DNA of 64,000 nt from Mycoemilia scoparia (lineage: Eukaryota; Kickxellomycota; Kickxellomycetes; Kickxellales; Kickxellaceae), in the NCBI GenBank assembly GCA_027575805.1, contig JANBPU010000084.1, forward strand, positions 1-64,000, given 5' to 3'. A model generated the notes under the pieces. It saw only the letters and a program-made list of their open reading frames with translations. It was not told where the DNA came from and made no database searches. The position numbers and the translations under genes are program-made. Below are positions 22,715 through 34,443 of this stretch, piece after piece; the stretch's first letter is position 1; every line of letters starts with the position of its first letter.

Positions 22715-22828
22715 AATAATTTATGAAGACTGACAATTTGCTAATAAATGGTAATTGCACATTTGGCTGAGGTTGCCCCTTTAACTATTGGCTACCAAAA
22801 GTTGCTCTTCAAAAGCCATAATCTATAT
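22715..22828 (-). mobile_element. 120-bp MITE, degenerate inverted copy
   Basis: Reverse-orientation relative of the element just upstream: ATTTGGCTGAGGTTGCCCCT, TTGGCTACCAAAAGTTGCTC and a terminal CATAATCTATAT. More diverged than its neighbour. Confidence 0.7.
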
Positions 22829-23647
22829 TATAAAAATAAGTAGTTATTACAAATAGATAAGGAAAAAGACCCTATGTGGTAATAAGCTACCTACTCTGGA
22901 AAGTATTAGTAATTGGTTAACCTTTCCATATTTGTCTAATCTGAATGTAAAAGCCATCCTCACTGGAATTCTACTACTAATATTATTATAGTTAAATATT
23001 AACTATATATATATACCCATAAGCTTTATTAAAAGTAAAGATTGATATTAAAAATAAGGCAACTTTCTCTATAAATTCAAATAGATATTATTTTTCTTAC
23101 CAACCTTTATCTATATCAAATATAAAAGACTTCTTAAATAATATGGGTCTTGGAAAACATTTTGCTGGTATTGAAAAGGCACTGCATAGTATCAAAACAA
23201 ACACTATAACCAAAATCAAGCAAGATATTACTGTGCTAAATAACAACAATGAAAATGACAAGAATGGGCCAAAGCAGGGAAAAATGGTTGAAGATAAATT
23301 TGACTTCATAGCTACTACAATTACCAGTTCTATTCATCAGAAGAAGGAATTTAAAGGCAAGGTTAATAAATTTGTTATTGGGGGTCATTTGGCCACCCAA
23401 CACACAAGGAACCAAGTGAATGCCTCCCTATATAAGTATTTTAATGAGGAGAATTTGTACTCTATGATATTACTAAATATTGAGCTCAAAGCTAATATAA
23501 GAAAACCAGACATTATAGAATATGGCCAAGTAGCAAACTATGTGACAGACATTTGGCAATATCAGATACAAAATGTTGCACATTCTAACCACAATTTAGA
23601 ATTAGATTAACACACAGCAGATTTCGAGAAATTATTAAGCAACCTAA

Positions 23648-23722
23648 GCTCTATAGCTTGGTTGTATGTGTGCTCCTTTTTACCTTAAAGGTACCGGGTT
23701 CGATGCTGGTACTTTTCCTTTT
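23648..23722 (+). other. tRNA-like remnant (B box and anticodon-like arm)
   Basis: TAGCTTGGTTGTATG resembles a D-arm/A box. It is followed by a 5-bp stem (CCTTT/AAAGG) with a 7-nt loop and by a B-box-like GGGTTCGATGC. The acceptor stem does not pair and the anticodon would be the unusual ACC, so this is not a working tRNA. It could be a tRNA pseudogene or the head of a SINE. Confidence 0.3.
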
Positions 23723-24805
23723 ATTTCTTCCAAACTTCGGCAGTTATATTCTTGTTTTAACTTGTTACTTCTTCCAGAACGATTCTGATAAGATCTTTAA
23801 CTTTGCCGAAACTATTTTATAACCTATGGATCTTATCTGTATTTGTCAGACCCTTCTTTAAGCAGAGAACCTCTCATATCAAGCAGTAAGATCCTTACAT
23901 ACATATATTTTTCTATACATTTTTCAAACTATATAAAGAGTAGCTTTTTCCCTCCTTTTCTGATACTTCAGTATCTTTTTTCTATATTCTTTTATTTTTG
24001 AAATAAATACAATCTAACAATAGTTTATAGCTTAAATTTACTCACACAAAACTTTATTTTAAGTGAACTTATCAAGAAAAATGTATTATACTTCTATAGC
24101 TTTACCAGGGATACAGTAGTCTACCAATTGTATATTAGGAAGGTAATTCCAGATAATTTTGATGATGTTGATAATATTGAATATTCAGTAAAACTTCTGG
24201 CCTTTCTAATGATGCTCAATGAAGTCAGCCTTAGACTTGCCTTTGATAGTGGTGCATATAAACCTGGAGATATTTATATTCATAATAAATATCCAGTACC
24301 CAGCAATACCAAGCCTGTACATGCAAATAAAAAACATAGGAACTTTGAGCACTATAATAAGATTAGCATTATAAAATACTTGAGCAGTCCAAACAGGCCA
24401 TTTGGAAGAGCACCATGGATATATAAAGCTGAATCTAGCTTGGTAACTGGAATTGGCTACCTGAAGGTTAACAGCCAGCCAGCAGACAGACAATCTGAGA
24501 TCAAAGTATTGAGGTGACTGAAAGAATACAGCATTCCAAATGCTCCAATTGTCAAGGCATATCAGAGACAACTATTTGAGGGTAATTTTTTGATCAAGTA
24601 CATGCTTTTTGAAGACTATGGTGAAATGATTGAGGACTATTTTATAAAAATGAGTCATTGTATTACAGGAGAGCTAGTTAGAAGAATTATCAGGGATATT
24701 GCAACTTATATTTTATCAGCAGCAGATAAGGGCATTCTACATCATGATATCTCTATAGGAAATGTCCTGATAAGTAATAATAAAAAATGTCTTTATAAAC
24801 TAAGG

Positions 24806-24927
24806 ATATGGATCATAATTTTCGAAGGGTGACTTTTGGTGGCCAACGATTATAGGGGAAAACACAGCCAAATGAGTGATCACGGCCTGTTAGCAAATGG
24901 CTACCCTTCAAAAATAACTACCCATAT
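24806..24927 (+). mobile_element. 120-bp MITE inserted in the FunK1 pseudogene
   Basis: Full-length copy with both ends (ATATGGATCATAATTTTCGA and ATAACTACCCATAT). It interrupts the kinase frame shortly after the HHDIS motif. About 98% like the copies at 22589 and 43659 by eye, so probably a fairly recent insertion. Confidence 0.88.
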
Positions 24928-26229
24928 TATATTAATAAATTAATTAGTAAGAAAAGTTGTATTTTTATTGGTTTAGTAAAATATGGGAAATAAATAAAAA
25001 TAGTAATTAATATTGTTTATTGGTTGTGTTTAAACTATTATAGAATATTAATATAATAAGGAGTATTCAAAAATTATTAAAGATAATTCAAAGGGAGACC
25101 AAGTCTTGAATCCTGATCCAATAATAGGAATATTACCATTCATGAGTATCCAAGTACTTTTGTAATATACAAATCAAAGCTATATTGATGATCTTGAATT
25201 AATATTTTATGTTATAGTATATAGTATTGCAGTTGCATTTAATGGGTCAGATAGAATGGATAATATACCATTTTGGAATACCAAGGTTATGTCTGCTTTG
25301 GCTATCAGTCACATATCATCCCTAAAGGCATCATATGATGATTTAAAATATACAGTATTTCCAAAGCCCAAGCATATTCTCAATGAGATATATGCAGTCC
25401 TTGAACAGCTTCACAAGATCATGTTTACCAAATTTGATCTCAGTGATCTGAGAAACCTAAAAATCAAAAGGGATTCAAGGATTGATATATTTGAAAATAT
25501 ACTTGGACAGCTTCAGAGTGTATTTGGAGTACTGGAAAATGTTATAAATGATCTAAGTACACCAATGAAGGTTAATAGTAAGTGCTAGATAATGCTAAAT
25601 GCTCAGTAGTATTATATTGTGCTTTTCTTAAAACTTCTATAATCAACATTATTTTTGCACCCCTGATAGTTGTCAAAAACAGGGTTCAAGGATACCTACT
25701 ACATGGTGATGATGATGATGGCTATGGCAAAATGGACAAAGGTAAGAAATAAACAGCTTTGTTGGAAAGTATATATAATATAATTTAAGTATGGACTTCA
25801 ATTGATGGGATAATTTTTGATTTTGTTTAGATTTGAGTGACAGTATTTCCAGAGGAAGCCTGTCTAGGATGAGTCAAAGGATAAGCAAAAAGCAAAAGCT
25901 CAAGAGTAGTATAATGGGCCTAGAATTGTTGCCAGAGTCCCTTGATGAATTAAACTTGGATGACAATCCTCTAATTTACCTAAACAAATACTAGCGAAAG
26001 AGTCAAAGCCCATTATGGCCCTATATACTGCCAATCCTGGCTATATACACATAGTACTTGTTCTGATTTTTATTATATCTAATATCTCATTTTAATTAGT
26101 TTTAGTTGTGTAGTGTTGTTTTTACTATTCTTTGCAGTAGCTTTCTAGCGAGCAGTTCCATAGGATCAAAGCCAAAAATAAAGAATACAAATATAGATTT
26201 GTTTGGAAATCTATTGTTGCTACATGTCA

Positions 26230-26395
26230 ATAAGGCAATTGGCAGAATCTCCTTTGAAAGTGTACCAGAAGAATACCCTGGATAATAGCCAATAGTCTGT
26301 CATTAGACTCTAGCCAAAGTGTATGCCTTATGGGCCAATTCGCAGGGAATGTATGAGAGTACTAATCTGTTTCCTTTTGATAGAGAACTTGCCAT
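26230..26395 (+). repeat. Family B interspersed repeat, copy 4
   Basis: Best match to the inverted copy at 238-386. Shared blocks include GGCAGAATCTCCTTTGAAAG, CCCTGGATAATAGCCAATAG, GGGCCAATTCGCAGGGAATG and CTGTTTCCTTTTGATAGAGA. Confidence 0.72.
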
Positions 26396-26591
26396 TTACT
26401 TTATCATGCTTAATTTCGTAATCAAAGAGGTACAAGGCATGGAAATTTGTGAATCATTACTACAGCTGTCAATTAAGCAACAATTTCATCAAACTCAAAC
26501 GTTAAAACAACAAAACACCAGCTACATTAGATGCTAAACAGCCTTATTTTTTTTCTCTCCCTACTTTCAAGTTAATTCATTTACAAAATAT

Positions 26592-28229
26592 ATGTCTCAA
26601 CCACCACCACCACCACTCCAGGAAGATATCGCCAAACTGTCACTGGAAGATAAACAACTCAAGGCCGTCGAGGCTGAGGCTGAACAGCGCATTACCCCCT
26701 GGGAAGTCGAAGGAGCAAAAGTTGATGGCAAATTACAGGCCATTGACTATGACAAACTTATCCAGCAATTCGGAACGCGCAAAATTGATGATGAGCTGCT
26801 AGAAAGATTTGAAAAGGTTACTAAGCATAAGCCGCACTTTTTCCTTCGTCGTGGTATCTTTTTCTCCCACAGGTAAATTGACAACCACAAATTTATAAAA
26901 TTTGATTTTGAACTCTATCTGTGGCTATCTGTGGTATTGACAATGGCTTTATTTATAAAGAGAATTGGGTCGCATCTTGGATCGTTATGAACAAGGAAAA
27001 CCATTCTACATATACACTGGCCGTGGACCTAGCCGAGGACATATGCATGTTGGCCATATGCTTCCATTTATTTTCTGCAAGTAAGTTGAGTTAGCTCGAA
27101 ATATCTATTATTGACTTTAGAACTTTGACACTCAGTATGTGTGAGTGTGGATATATGAGTTATCTCAAATACTCGATGAATTTGTGATCGATTCTGACAC
27201 ACTTGAATGTGCGCATATATTTACTATTTTTAGGTGGCTTCAGGACGTATTTGATGTTCCTTTTGTCGTCCAGCTTACAGATGATGAAAAGTTTTTGTTC
27301 AAAAACGATCTTACTCTTGAACAAACCTACGAGTATGCCAAAAACACGGCCCGTGAGATCGCGGCCTGTGGATTCAAGCCAGAAAAAACCTTCATTTTCT
27401 CCAACCAAGATTATATGGGCGCTGCATTCTACAGAAATGTGTTGAAGATCTCCAAATGCATTACCACCAGTATGGCCAAGGCATCTTTTGGATTCAAAGA
27501 TAGTGATTCTATTGGCAAGCTGCACTTTGTGTCCGTCGAAGCTGCGCCATCCTTCTCTAGCACTTTCCCCAACATCTTTGGCGGAAAGAAGGATATCCCT
27601 TGTTTGATCCCCTGTGGTATTGACCAAGTAAGTTTTGATAAAGAGCTACCTTTCCCTGGCGTAGTTAATATACGGGACGGAATTCTAAAGTATTAATATG
27701 CTCGTTCTATTTTTCTGTACTAATCTGTAATTTATAGGATCCTTACTTCAGGCTGACTCGTGATGTAGCCCAGCGCCTAAAGTACCCAAAACCCTGTCTT
27801 ATCCATGCTGTCTTCCTACCGGCCCTTCAAGGGCCAGGATCTAAAATGAGCTCCTCCATCGATTCATCTGCCATCTTCATGGGAGACACTGCAGCCCAGA
27901 TCAAAAACAAAATCAACCGTCACGCTTTCTCTGGCGGTGGTGCTACCCTTGAAGACCATCGCAAATATGGCGGCAATCCTGATGTTGATGTTCCATACCA
28001 ATACTTGACTTTCTTCCTTGAAGACGATGAGGAACTCAAGCAGCTTTATGACAGCTACAAGAAGGGCGAGCTCTCCACTGGCGAAATGAAGAAGCGCTGC
28101 ATCCAGGAATTGCAAGAGTTTGTTGGCAGTTTCCAAGAACGCGAAAGGAAGATCACTGACCAGGATGTTGAGAATTTCATGAACCCCGATTATCCTCGCA
28201 AATTTGAAATTTTGGAGGACAAAAAATAG
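26592..28229 (+). CDS. WRS1: Cytoplasmic tryptophanyl-tRNA synthetase, 4 exons
   Basis: Class Ic synthetase charging tRNA-Trp. Exons 26592-26872, 26961-27080, 27234-27627 and 27738-28229 give 428 aa (yeast 432). The HIGH-type motif is GHMHVGH, inside the exon 2 segment [15 protein letters not shown]; the KMSKS motif is KMSSS near residue 300. The eukaryote-type stretch [13 protein letters not shown] and the [15 protein letters not shown] signature, the latter joined across intron 3, are present. A Pro-rich N-terminus precedes the catalytic core. It converges with the gene ending at 28378, leaving 148 bp between stops. Confidence 0.96.
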
Positions 28230-28377
28230 ACGCCTGAAGCACATAGGGTATTGTTATACTTGATTTTCATAGTACTTGATACACACACACGTTTATATAT
28301 GTGTGTATCGGGCTGGCTTTATTTAATAAACAGGTCATAGACAATTGTGTATTGATAAGGGGGAAATCTTGTGATTT

Positions 28378-29441
28378 TTATGAGACCAAGTTAAAGTAAA
28401 TCGAGGGCTTGAATCCAAAGTTTACAAAAAAGTCGTCCGGATCGATTCTTCTTACCAGGGAAGCTTCAGGTCCAAATTTAATATCCTCGATCTTGGTTGT
28501 TCCCAGATGGCACAAGGCTAGGTCCTTTTCTTCATACAAAACATTTTGCAGATTGGCTAGGATATCTTGAGAGCCACATTTGACTATGACCTCCAGCATA
28601 TCGTATACTCTGCCATCAGACAATAACCATCTCTTGTTTGGGGTAAACGATGGGATCAAGTGGTCTACAATGGCTTGGGCAACGTCTTGGCCATGCACTA
28701 AATGAAGTGTCCTGTTGCTGATTCTCCTCCTTATCGAATCCGCGGTCTTGAACCTTTGGGCCCAGTTTTTTGGCTCTCTATGTTAGCAAGGATCATTAAT
28801 GTTGTGTTGCATTTGGGGATTTGTTCAATCGCTTTGCTGCATGTATGAGTATTAGAAGGAAGGGAACAACACCTACCTTTGACCGCCCCACAAGCCTGCC
28901 AGGCTATACGTCATCATTGTTACATATATTTAAGCTATAATATAAGCGTGTCAACAAGCAAAGGAGATATGCAATTTATGATCAATAGCAAGGCTTACTT
29001 TAGAACACAGCCATTGTGCTTGGTCATCAACATTTCTTCGGATTGCAGGCGCTGGAGATCAGCCTTCTTGTCAGGAATGGTTTTGTGGTTGCTTGGAATC
29101 TGTGTGAATCCTCTTGTAGAGCCCAAATATATCCACTGGATTTCCTGCTGCTGCTGCTGCTGCTGCTCCTGAGGATCCTGAACGCTGCAATGTTTAGTGT
29201 ACTCGGAGACAAAATGATCAAGAAGAACAGGGTCTTTAACAGGAAACGTTATCAGGATCGATGTGGCAATAGGGAGCTCGTCAACACAAAGCTCCTTCTG
29301 ATCGTTTTCGGGTAGAGCCCATTTTACTGTATTATCTCTACCATCCCTGGTGGTTGACTCGAATGAGGTTCCCTTTTGAGAGCAGTATTCGGAAACGTAC
29401 TTCCCAATAAATCCTTGTCCTAAGATCAAAAGTTCTATCAT
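28378..29441 (-). CDS. NAD(P)-binding epimerase-like (YeeZ-type) protein, 3 exons
   Basis: Extended SDR/Rossmann protein of 289 aa; substrate unknown. Exons 29441-28999, 28903-28877 (only 27 nt) and 28777-28378 join in phase. Near the start is the dinucleotide motif GQGFIG (residues 8-13). The micro-exon encodes the loop LAGLWGGQ, equivalent to LAG(L/I)YGPGR in this family, and the third exon has the LVHGQDVAQAIV substrate-side helix. A Gln run (about 29150) lies in the middle. I chose ATG 29441 because the Rossmann strand MIELLILG begins there; an in-frame upstream extension has no support. A saccharopine- or nucleotide-sugar-type activity cannot be told from sequence. Confidence 0.7.
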
Positions 29442-29778
29442 TTTATCTGTATTATGCTGTTTATTTCTACACAGCCCTCTTAGTCTAAAGTTCATGATGA
29501 GCGATTGGATCAAATCCAGAATATTATGGCAACACTGAATTATTTGCAACACTTGAAGAGACCATGAAAATGTTTTGTGTGACATTTTAGAAATAAAAAA
29601 GAAACTAAAAGAGACGACTTTATAATTACTCTATTCTCATAAAAGAGGTGCCTAATTGGTGGGATATAGCCGCTAAATTGGTTTATGAAAAAGGATATTA
29701 TATATAAAAGCTGATTTTCAAGATGTAGAAGCTAGATGGTCTAAGCCAAAGATCAAATAGACCACAAAGTGCTTGCTT

Positions 29779-32700
29779 TTATGTGAGCTTGGCATAGCTT
29801 GGGGGAGCATATATGCGACTGAGGATCTTGATTATATACAATGGGATACTGCTTATTCCGGTAAGAACAGCCACCTTCCAGATGAATGTCCATGAAAGAA
29901 TGAACGACAGGTCAAAGTAGGTTGGAAGCATCCACATAGAAATGAAATATATGAAAAGGGAGCCAAGCTCAGACCAAACCATCGCCTTGTGCCATGTACG
30001 AATTTCTAGCGCAACCATCAGCAGCTCATTGAGGACCAAGGCAGTAAACGAAATCGACACGATATGGACAAACTCCGTTGCAAACAGCCAGACAGCAAGC
30101 ATCATCAGCGCACCACCTTGGTAAACACTGATCAGCAACCAAGTAAAGAATGTCTTGTAGGAAAGGGATCTTCCTTTTGTGAGCTCTCGATACAGCTCTG
30201 GATAAAGCATCGCAATTTCTTCTGTGATGTCATGATCAAGTACAAGAGAGAATACTGGAGCCATGGTGTAAACAGTCGTGTACCCAACAAGCAACATTCC
30301 CTGGAACAAAGCAATTGGGGCAAAGTAGAACAAGGCCGAGAAAACAGCCTGCATAATGGAAATGATAAGTCCACGATGAATAACAAACTGGCTGAGCTTG
30401 GCTGATCGCTTGTAGCTGTTACGACCATGCCACAGGAGCAAGCGGGATACATGATGGAACTGCGTGATCGAAAAGTCTGCTGCCAATGAAGCCTGCTTTC
30501 CTTCTTTGCCAACCAAGCCCACACCAACATTGGCCGCCTGGATCATACTAACATCGTTTCCACCATCGCCCATCGCAACCGTCCGCTTTTTGGTATATTC
30601 CCGTATGAGCTGCGTGATCTCTGCCTTTTGCGTAGGAGAGCAACGGCAACAGACAACAGCAGACAGCTTTGTTGCAACTTCAATGAACTCCTGCCTGAAG
30701 TGGTCGAGACAGAGCTGCAGAGACCCACCATCAATAACCAAGCAGCAGTCCAGCTGGCGACGAAGCAGCTCAATCTCATTGTTGACCTCATGGGCTCCTT
30801 GCACTACAAGGTTTCATCATTGCGGTTGGTTAGTATAAATGCAGGATGTTCCTAAATAACAGGATAGATTTAGAATAGCGTTTCCTGAATATGACTTACA
30901 CTTTGCAACAGTGTGGATATGCTGGTCCCGTGATACCAGCTTCGATGATACTGCTACGCATGTGGCTGTTTCGACCTTATCGCCAGTTAACATCCAAATC
31001 TTGAGTCCTGCATTGCGAAGTAGCTCCAGGGTGGTGCGGACACCTTCCTGCAACCGATCCTCAACGCCAGTTACGCCAAGTAGCTCCAAGTCGTGCTCAA
31101 GATGGCGCTCTACCACAAGGTTCATGTTGTGGTCACGATCAACAACCAGTCTTCTGGCTTTCTCATAGTCATCCTTGAACCGGTTGAATGAGTCACTCGA
31201 CAAACGCTTGCGCCCAACAACAAGAGTTCGAAGTCCTTCTCGGGCCATGTTATCACACTCCTCATCAAGCCAGTCATTATACTGCACAATGTTTGCCATA
31301 ACTGTGTCTGCCCCCTTTTGGATAAATGTGATTTCGCCACTCTCCTTGTTGCTGACAATAATGCCCATTCGTTTGGATTCACTAGTAAATGGGAAGATAT
31401 AAAGTATCTCATAGTCACGAATCTGTGGCATTTCACCCTCCCTAGATACACCAGCATCCAAACGAAGCTGGATAAAGCCAAGGTCTCTCTTGAACAGGGT
31501 TATTCCGACCTTCTCAGTCCACTTAACAATAGCAATCTCGTCTGGCGAAGAGGCTTGGTATGATACCTCATCCTGGATTCCACCTTGTGTATCTTCCGTT
31601 GGTGTGACATTATGACACAAAGCTAATGATTCAACCAGATCGTAAATACTAGCTGTTTCCCCATGTCTGCTCTTTCCATACCGAATGAATGGATTGGTAG
31701 ATGACTGGCTAGAGCCAGCATTCTCTTGGAAAGACCTTATCAGCTGGAAGTGCTGCCTCAGCCTATTTGTAACTTCGTCCATGGTATCATCGGTGTACGA
31801 CAAGGTGCCAGTATGGATCTTTTTCAACTCCATCTCGTTGCACGTAAGAGTGCCGGTTTTATCTGAAAGGAGATACTCAATTCTTCCTAGCTCTTCGGGG
31901 ATCATACTGTTGCGGACAATAGTCTCTGGAATCTCCTTGTCCCTTTCAATTTGGGCCGAATAGAATGTTTTGCCCATATCCAAGTTGACACGCAAGCTGA
32001 TCGGAATGATAGAGGAAAACAGAATCAAAAAGCGGAACAGGTTAATGTACCATTTGCCTTTGAACCCATCCAATGCAACCATGACAAATGACAGGATCAG
32101 GGTAACCAAGAACAGGATCTTGGAAAGTCGATTGACTTCACTGTCAAGTATTCCGACCTTAGTCTTTGGATGGCTGGTGTTCATGATGGCCCTTGTGTCA
32201 GGACCTGTGTACACGACAATTCCTACAGCTGTTCCGGATGCTAGGGTGGTATTTGACCATAAAGTATTTTCAACGCCAAGCGGAATGTCAATATCAGGGT
32301 GCTGGAGGGTTGAGTCAATACGGAGACTGCCAATGAATGAATAAATATCTTTGTGTGGCGGATCCGCATAGAGGCTTCCCCTTATTTGGCAGACATCGTC
32401 ATCAGATGGAAGCTTCTGAGTAAATGGGACTGCAATTCGAAGTTTCCAGTCAGTTTCACCATCAAGCTGATCAGTCCTGATAAAGCAAGCACCACTCGAT
32501 TCTGTTGTTCGCAGTAAAATCATATCAGCCGGTACCTATAATTAATAATATTTGATCATTTGTAGCAGGTGTTGTTTACTGTCGAAATATGTATATAAAG
32601 TTGGCTTACTCTCTGATCTTTTTGAATAACAACCAAATCTCCAACTCTAATCTTTGAGCTAGGAACTTGCTTTGGGCCTTCTTGGGTCAAGATTTCATAT

Positions 32701-33497
32701 TTTTGCGAGTTGGCCTCATTGTCTCTCTTTCTTCGTAGATAATCATCATGCCACTCCTTTCCCATGGTAACCAAGAGCACAAACACAAGTGGGCCAACAT
32801 AAGTAAAGAGGTAACCTGTTAGACAAAACAAAGGCAAATCACATTGACTCAGAATGTATTTATAAATATATGTGTGGTTAGAATTCGCAAAGCTGTTGCA
32901 GCATATATGCACTTGCCTGTTTTGAGCGGTGGTATGAATTGGGATAAAGCAACAAGCAGGAAGTACAAGTTGAAGAAGTATTTGAACTGTTCAAAGAGCA
33001 CAACCGGGAGAAAGGATATAAAGCTGTATTTATTGTTCCTGACTACATTCGTGGCATACTTTTTGCGATGAACACCATTGGGATCATTTAAAGGAAACTG
33101 GCGTGGTTTGGGTGGTGCTTTTCTGAAAAAGCCTCTTGGCTGTGTCTGGTGTTGACTATTGTTATTTCCAGACTATATTTTAGAACAACAACCAGAGTGT
33201 TACATACACGCACTGTGATAACATTAAAGCTTTTATTGGTTATGCTCAGCGTATGTGTCAAATGCCTCGCCTTACTTGGTTAAAATTTGTGCCTGGTGGG
33301 TCAACCATTAATGGAACCTCATCGCTGGTATCTGACAGCCTTTGTTTGTTGTTCTTTTTGATACGGGTCATTTGGATAGCCTCATGGCCCATATCGTCTC
33401 TGTCGATAAATGCTCCTCCCTCATCATGATCATCATCATCACCAGGAATGTGTTGATGTTGTATTGACATGAAACGATGTTTGGTGTTTCGATTCAT
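29779..33497 (-). CDS. NEO1: P4-type ATPase (phospholipid flippase), Neo1/ATP9 class, 5 exons
   Basis: Flips aminophospholipids to the cytosolic leaflet of Golgi/endosome membranes. Exons 33497-33276, 33172-32917, 32815-32610, 32535-30900 and 30803-29779 give 1114 aa (yeast Neo1 1151). Neo1-class marks: LNDPNGVH at the N-terminus, [12 protein letters not shown] before the phosphorylation site, catalytic [11 protein letters not shown] (Asp near residue 451), KGADTVM, and hinge [10 protein letters not shown] (near residue 852). About ten membrane segments can be seen, in TM1-2 (exons 2-3), TM3-4 and the C-terminal six. Neo1-class enzymes do not need a Cdc50 subunit. Intron 2 uses a GC donor (ACAG|GCAAGT), which restores KTG|YLFTY. 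The last intron must use acceptor TTGTAG|TG at 30804, because earlier AGs run into a stop. Confidence 0.93.
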
Positions 33498-34110
33498 GCA
33501 AGGTTAAGATTATGCCAAGTGTTTGCTCTGGTACACCTCAAACAAGCACCAGAGTTCTGCTAGAATTAAAATATTAGTAGTATGCAATAAAATGTAAATG
33601 AGTGAAAGATAGAAGCTCACTACTACTATTTTTAGTTGAGATATTATGATTGTTTTAATTCTGGTAGTTATGGGTTTCAGATCTCTATTAGTGGCAGTCG
33701 TTCTTGGCATTCCAAAGCCTGCTGATATTAGCGTATGTGACAAGTTTCACTGACAATACCATTGAGAACTTTCTGTATTGAATCCTAGTCTTTTGGGCCC
33801 TCTGTTTTGGCTATTAGGATATGCAACAGCTGTCTGGACGATACTAATGCATGTAAAATAGAGGCCACTATATTACGTCCAAGTCTCTTCCAAGATATTC
33901 CATAATCATCTGAATGCATCCACATTGATGCCCACTAATTCTTTATAAAAAGGCTCTAAAATATTATTATATGTGCATTCAATTGTTTGTGGCTGACACT
34001 GTTAAAGAGCTCAAGATTTAATTATTAATAGATACCCTTGTTATGCCTAAGCTTAAATGCTTTAACACACTTTTGCAGCATTTATTTTGAATTCTTTAAT
34101 AATCGACAAA

Positions 34111-34230
34111 TGTGTTATTATTTTTGAAGGGTGACCATTTACTAACAGATGGTGATCACCAATTTGGCTGTGATTTCCCCTATAATCGCAGGCCACCAAA
34201 AGTCATCCTTCAAAAATTATGATCCAAATA
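34111..34230 (-). mobile_element. 120-bp MITE, reverse copy upstream of KRI1
   Basis: TTATTTTTGAAGGGTGACCA at the left and CATCCTTCAAAAATTATGAT at the right, with the central TTTGGCTGTGATTTCCCC. The outermost bases are eroded. It lies about 210 bp upstream of the KRI1 start codon, within its likely promoter. Confidence 0.82.
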
Positions 34231-34443
34231 CTTGGTATTTTTAAGGTAAACTATTAATACAAAATATTCGACAGACATCATCTGAACTTGAATTCCTTTG
34301 GAAATCTAATCAGATCAGATCTCCACAATGATCTTTTTATTTTTTGGTAAAACGCAACCAAAAAAACCCAAGTTTTTGTATGCCTTGACTTTCAGCATCA
34401 GAAAACTCTTTCTCAATTTCTAATAATAATAATAATTAAAACA

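Larger units (their letters stand above)
23143..25994 (+). pseudogene. FunK1-type fungal protein kinase, broken
   Basis: Relic of a FunK1-family kinase (expanded in fungi, mostly of unknown role). The N-terminal open part is 23143-23610. The kinase core (about 24000-24800) includes a catalytic loop HHDISIGNVLIS at about 24740-24775. After that come LPFMSIQVL (25131-25157) and a DDLELIFYVI-like element, then a 110-codon open stretch (25256-25588) and two exons joined by intact introns (25578-25669 and 25742-25830), ending NPLIYLNKY at 25994. Damage: an in-frame TGA at 24515-24517, a TAA near 25163, and a MITE (24806-24927) right after the catalytic loop. Conserved splice sites and long open stretches suggest recent loss. 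The link between the first ORF and the core is inferred. Confidence 0.7.
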
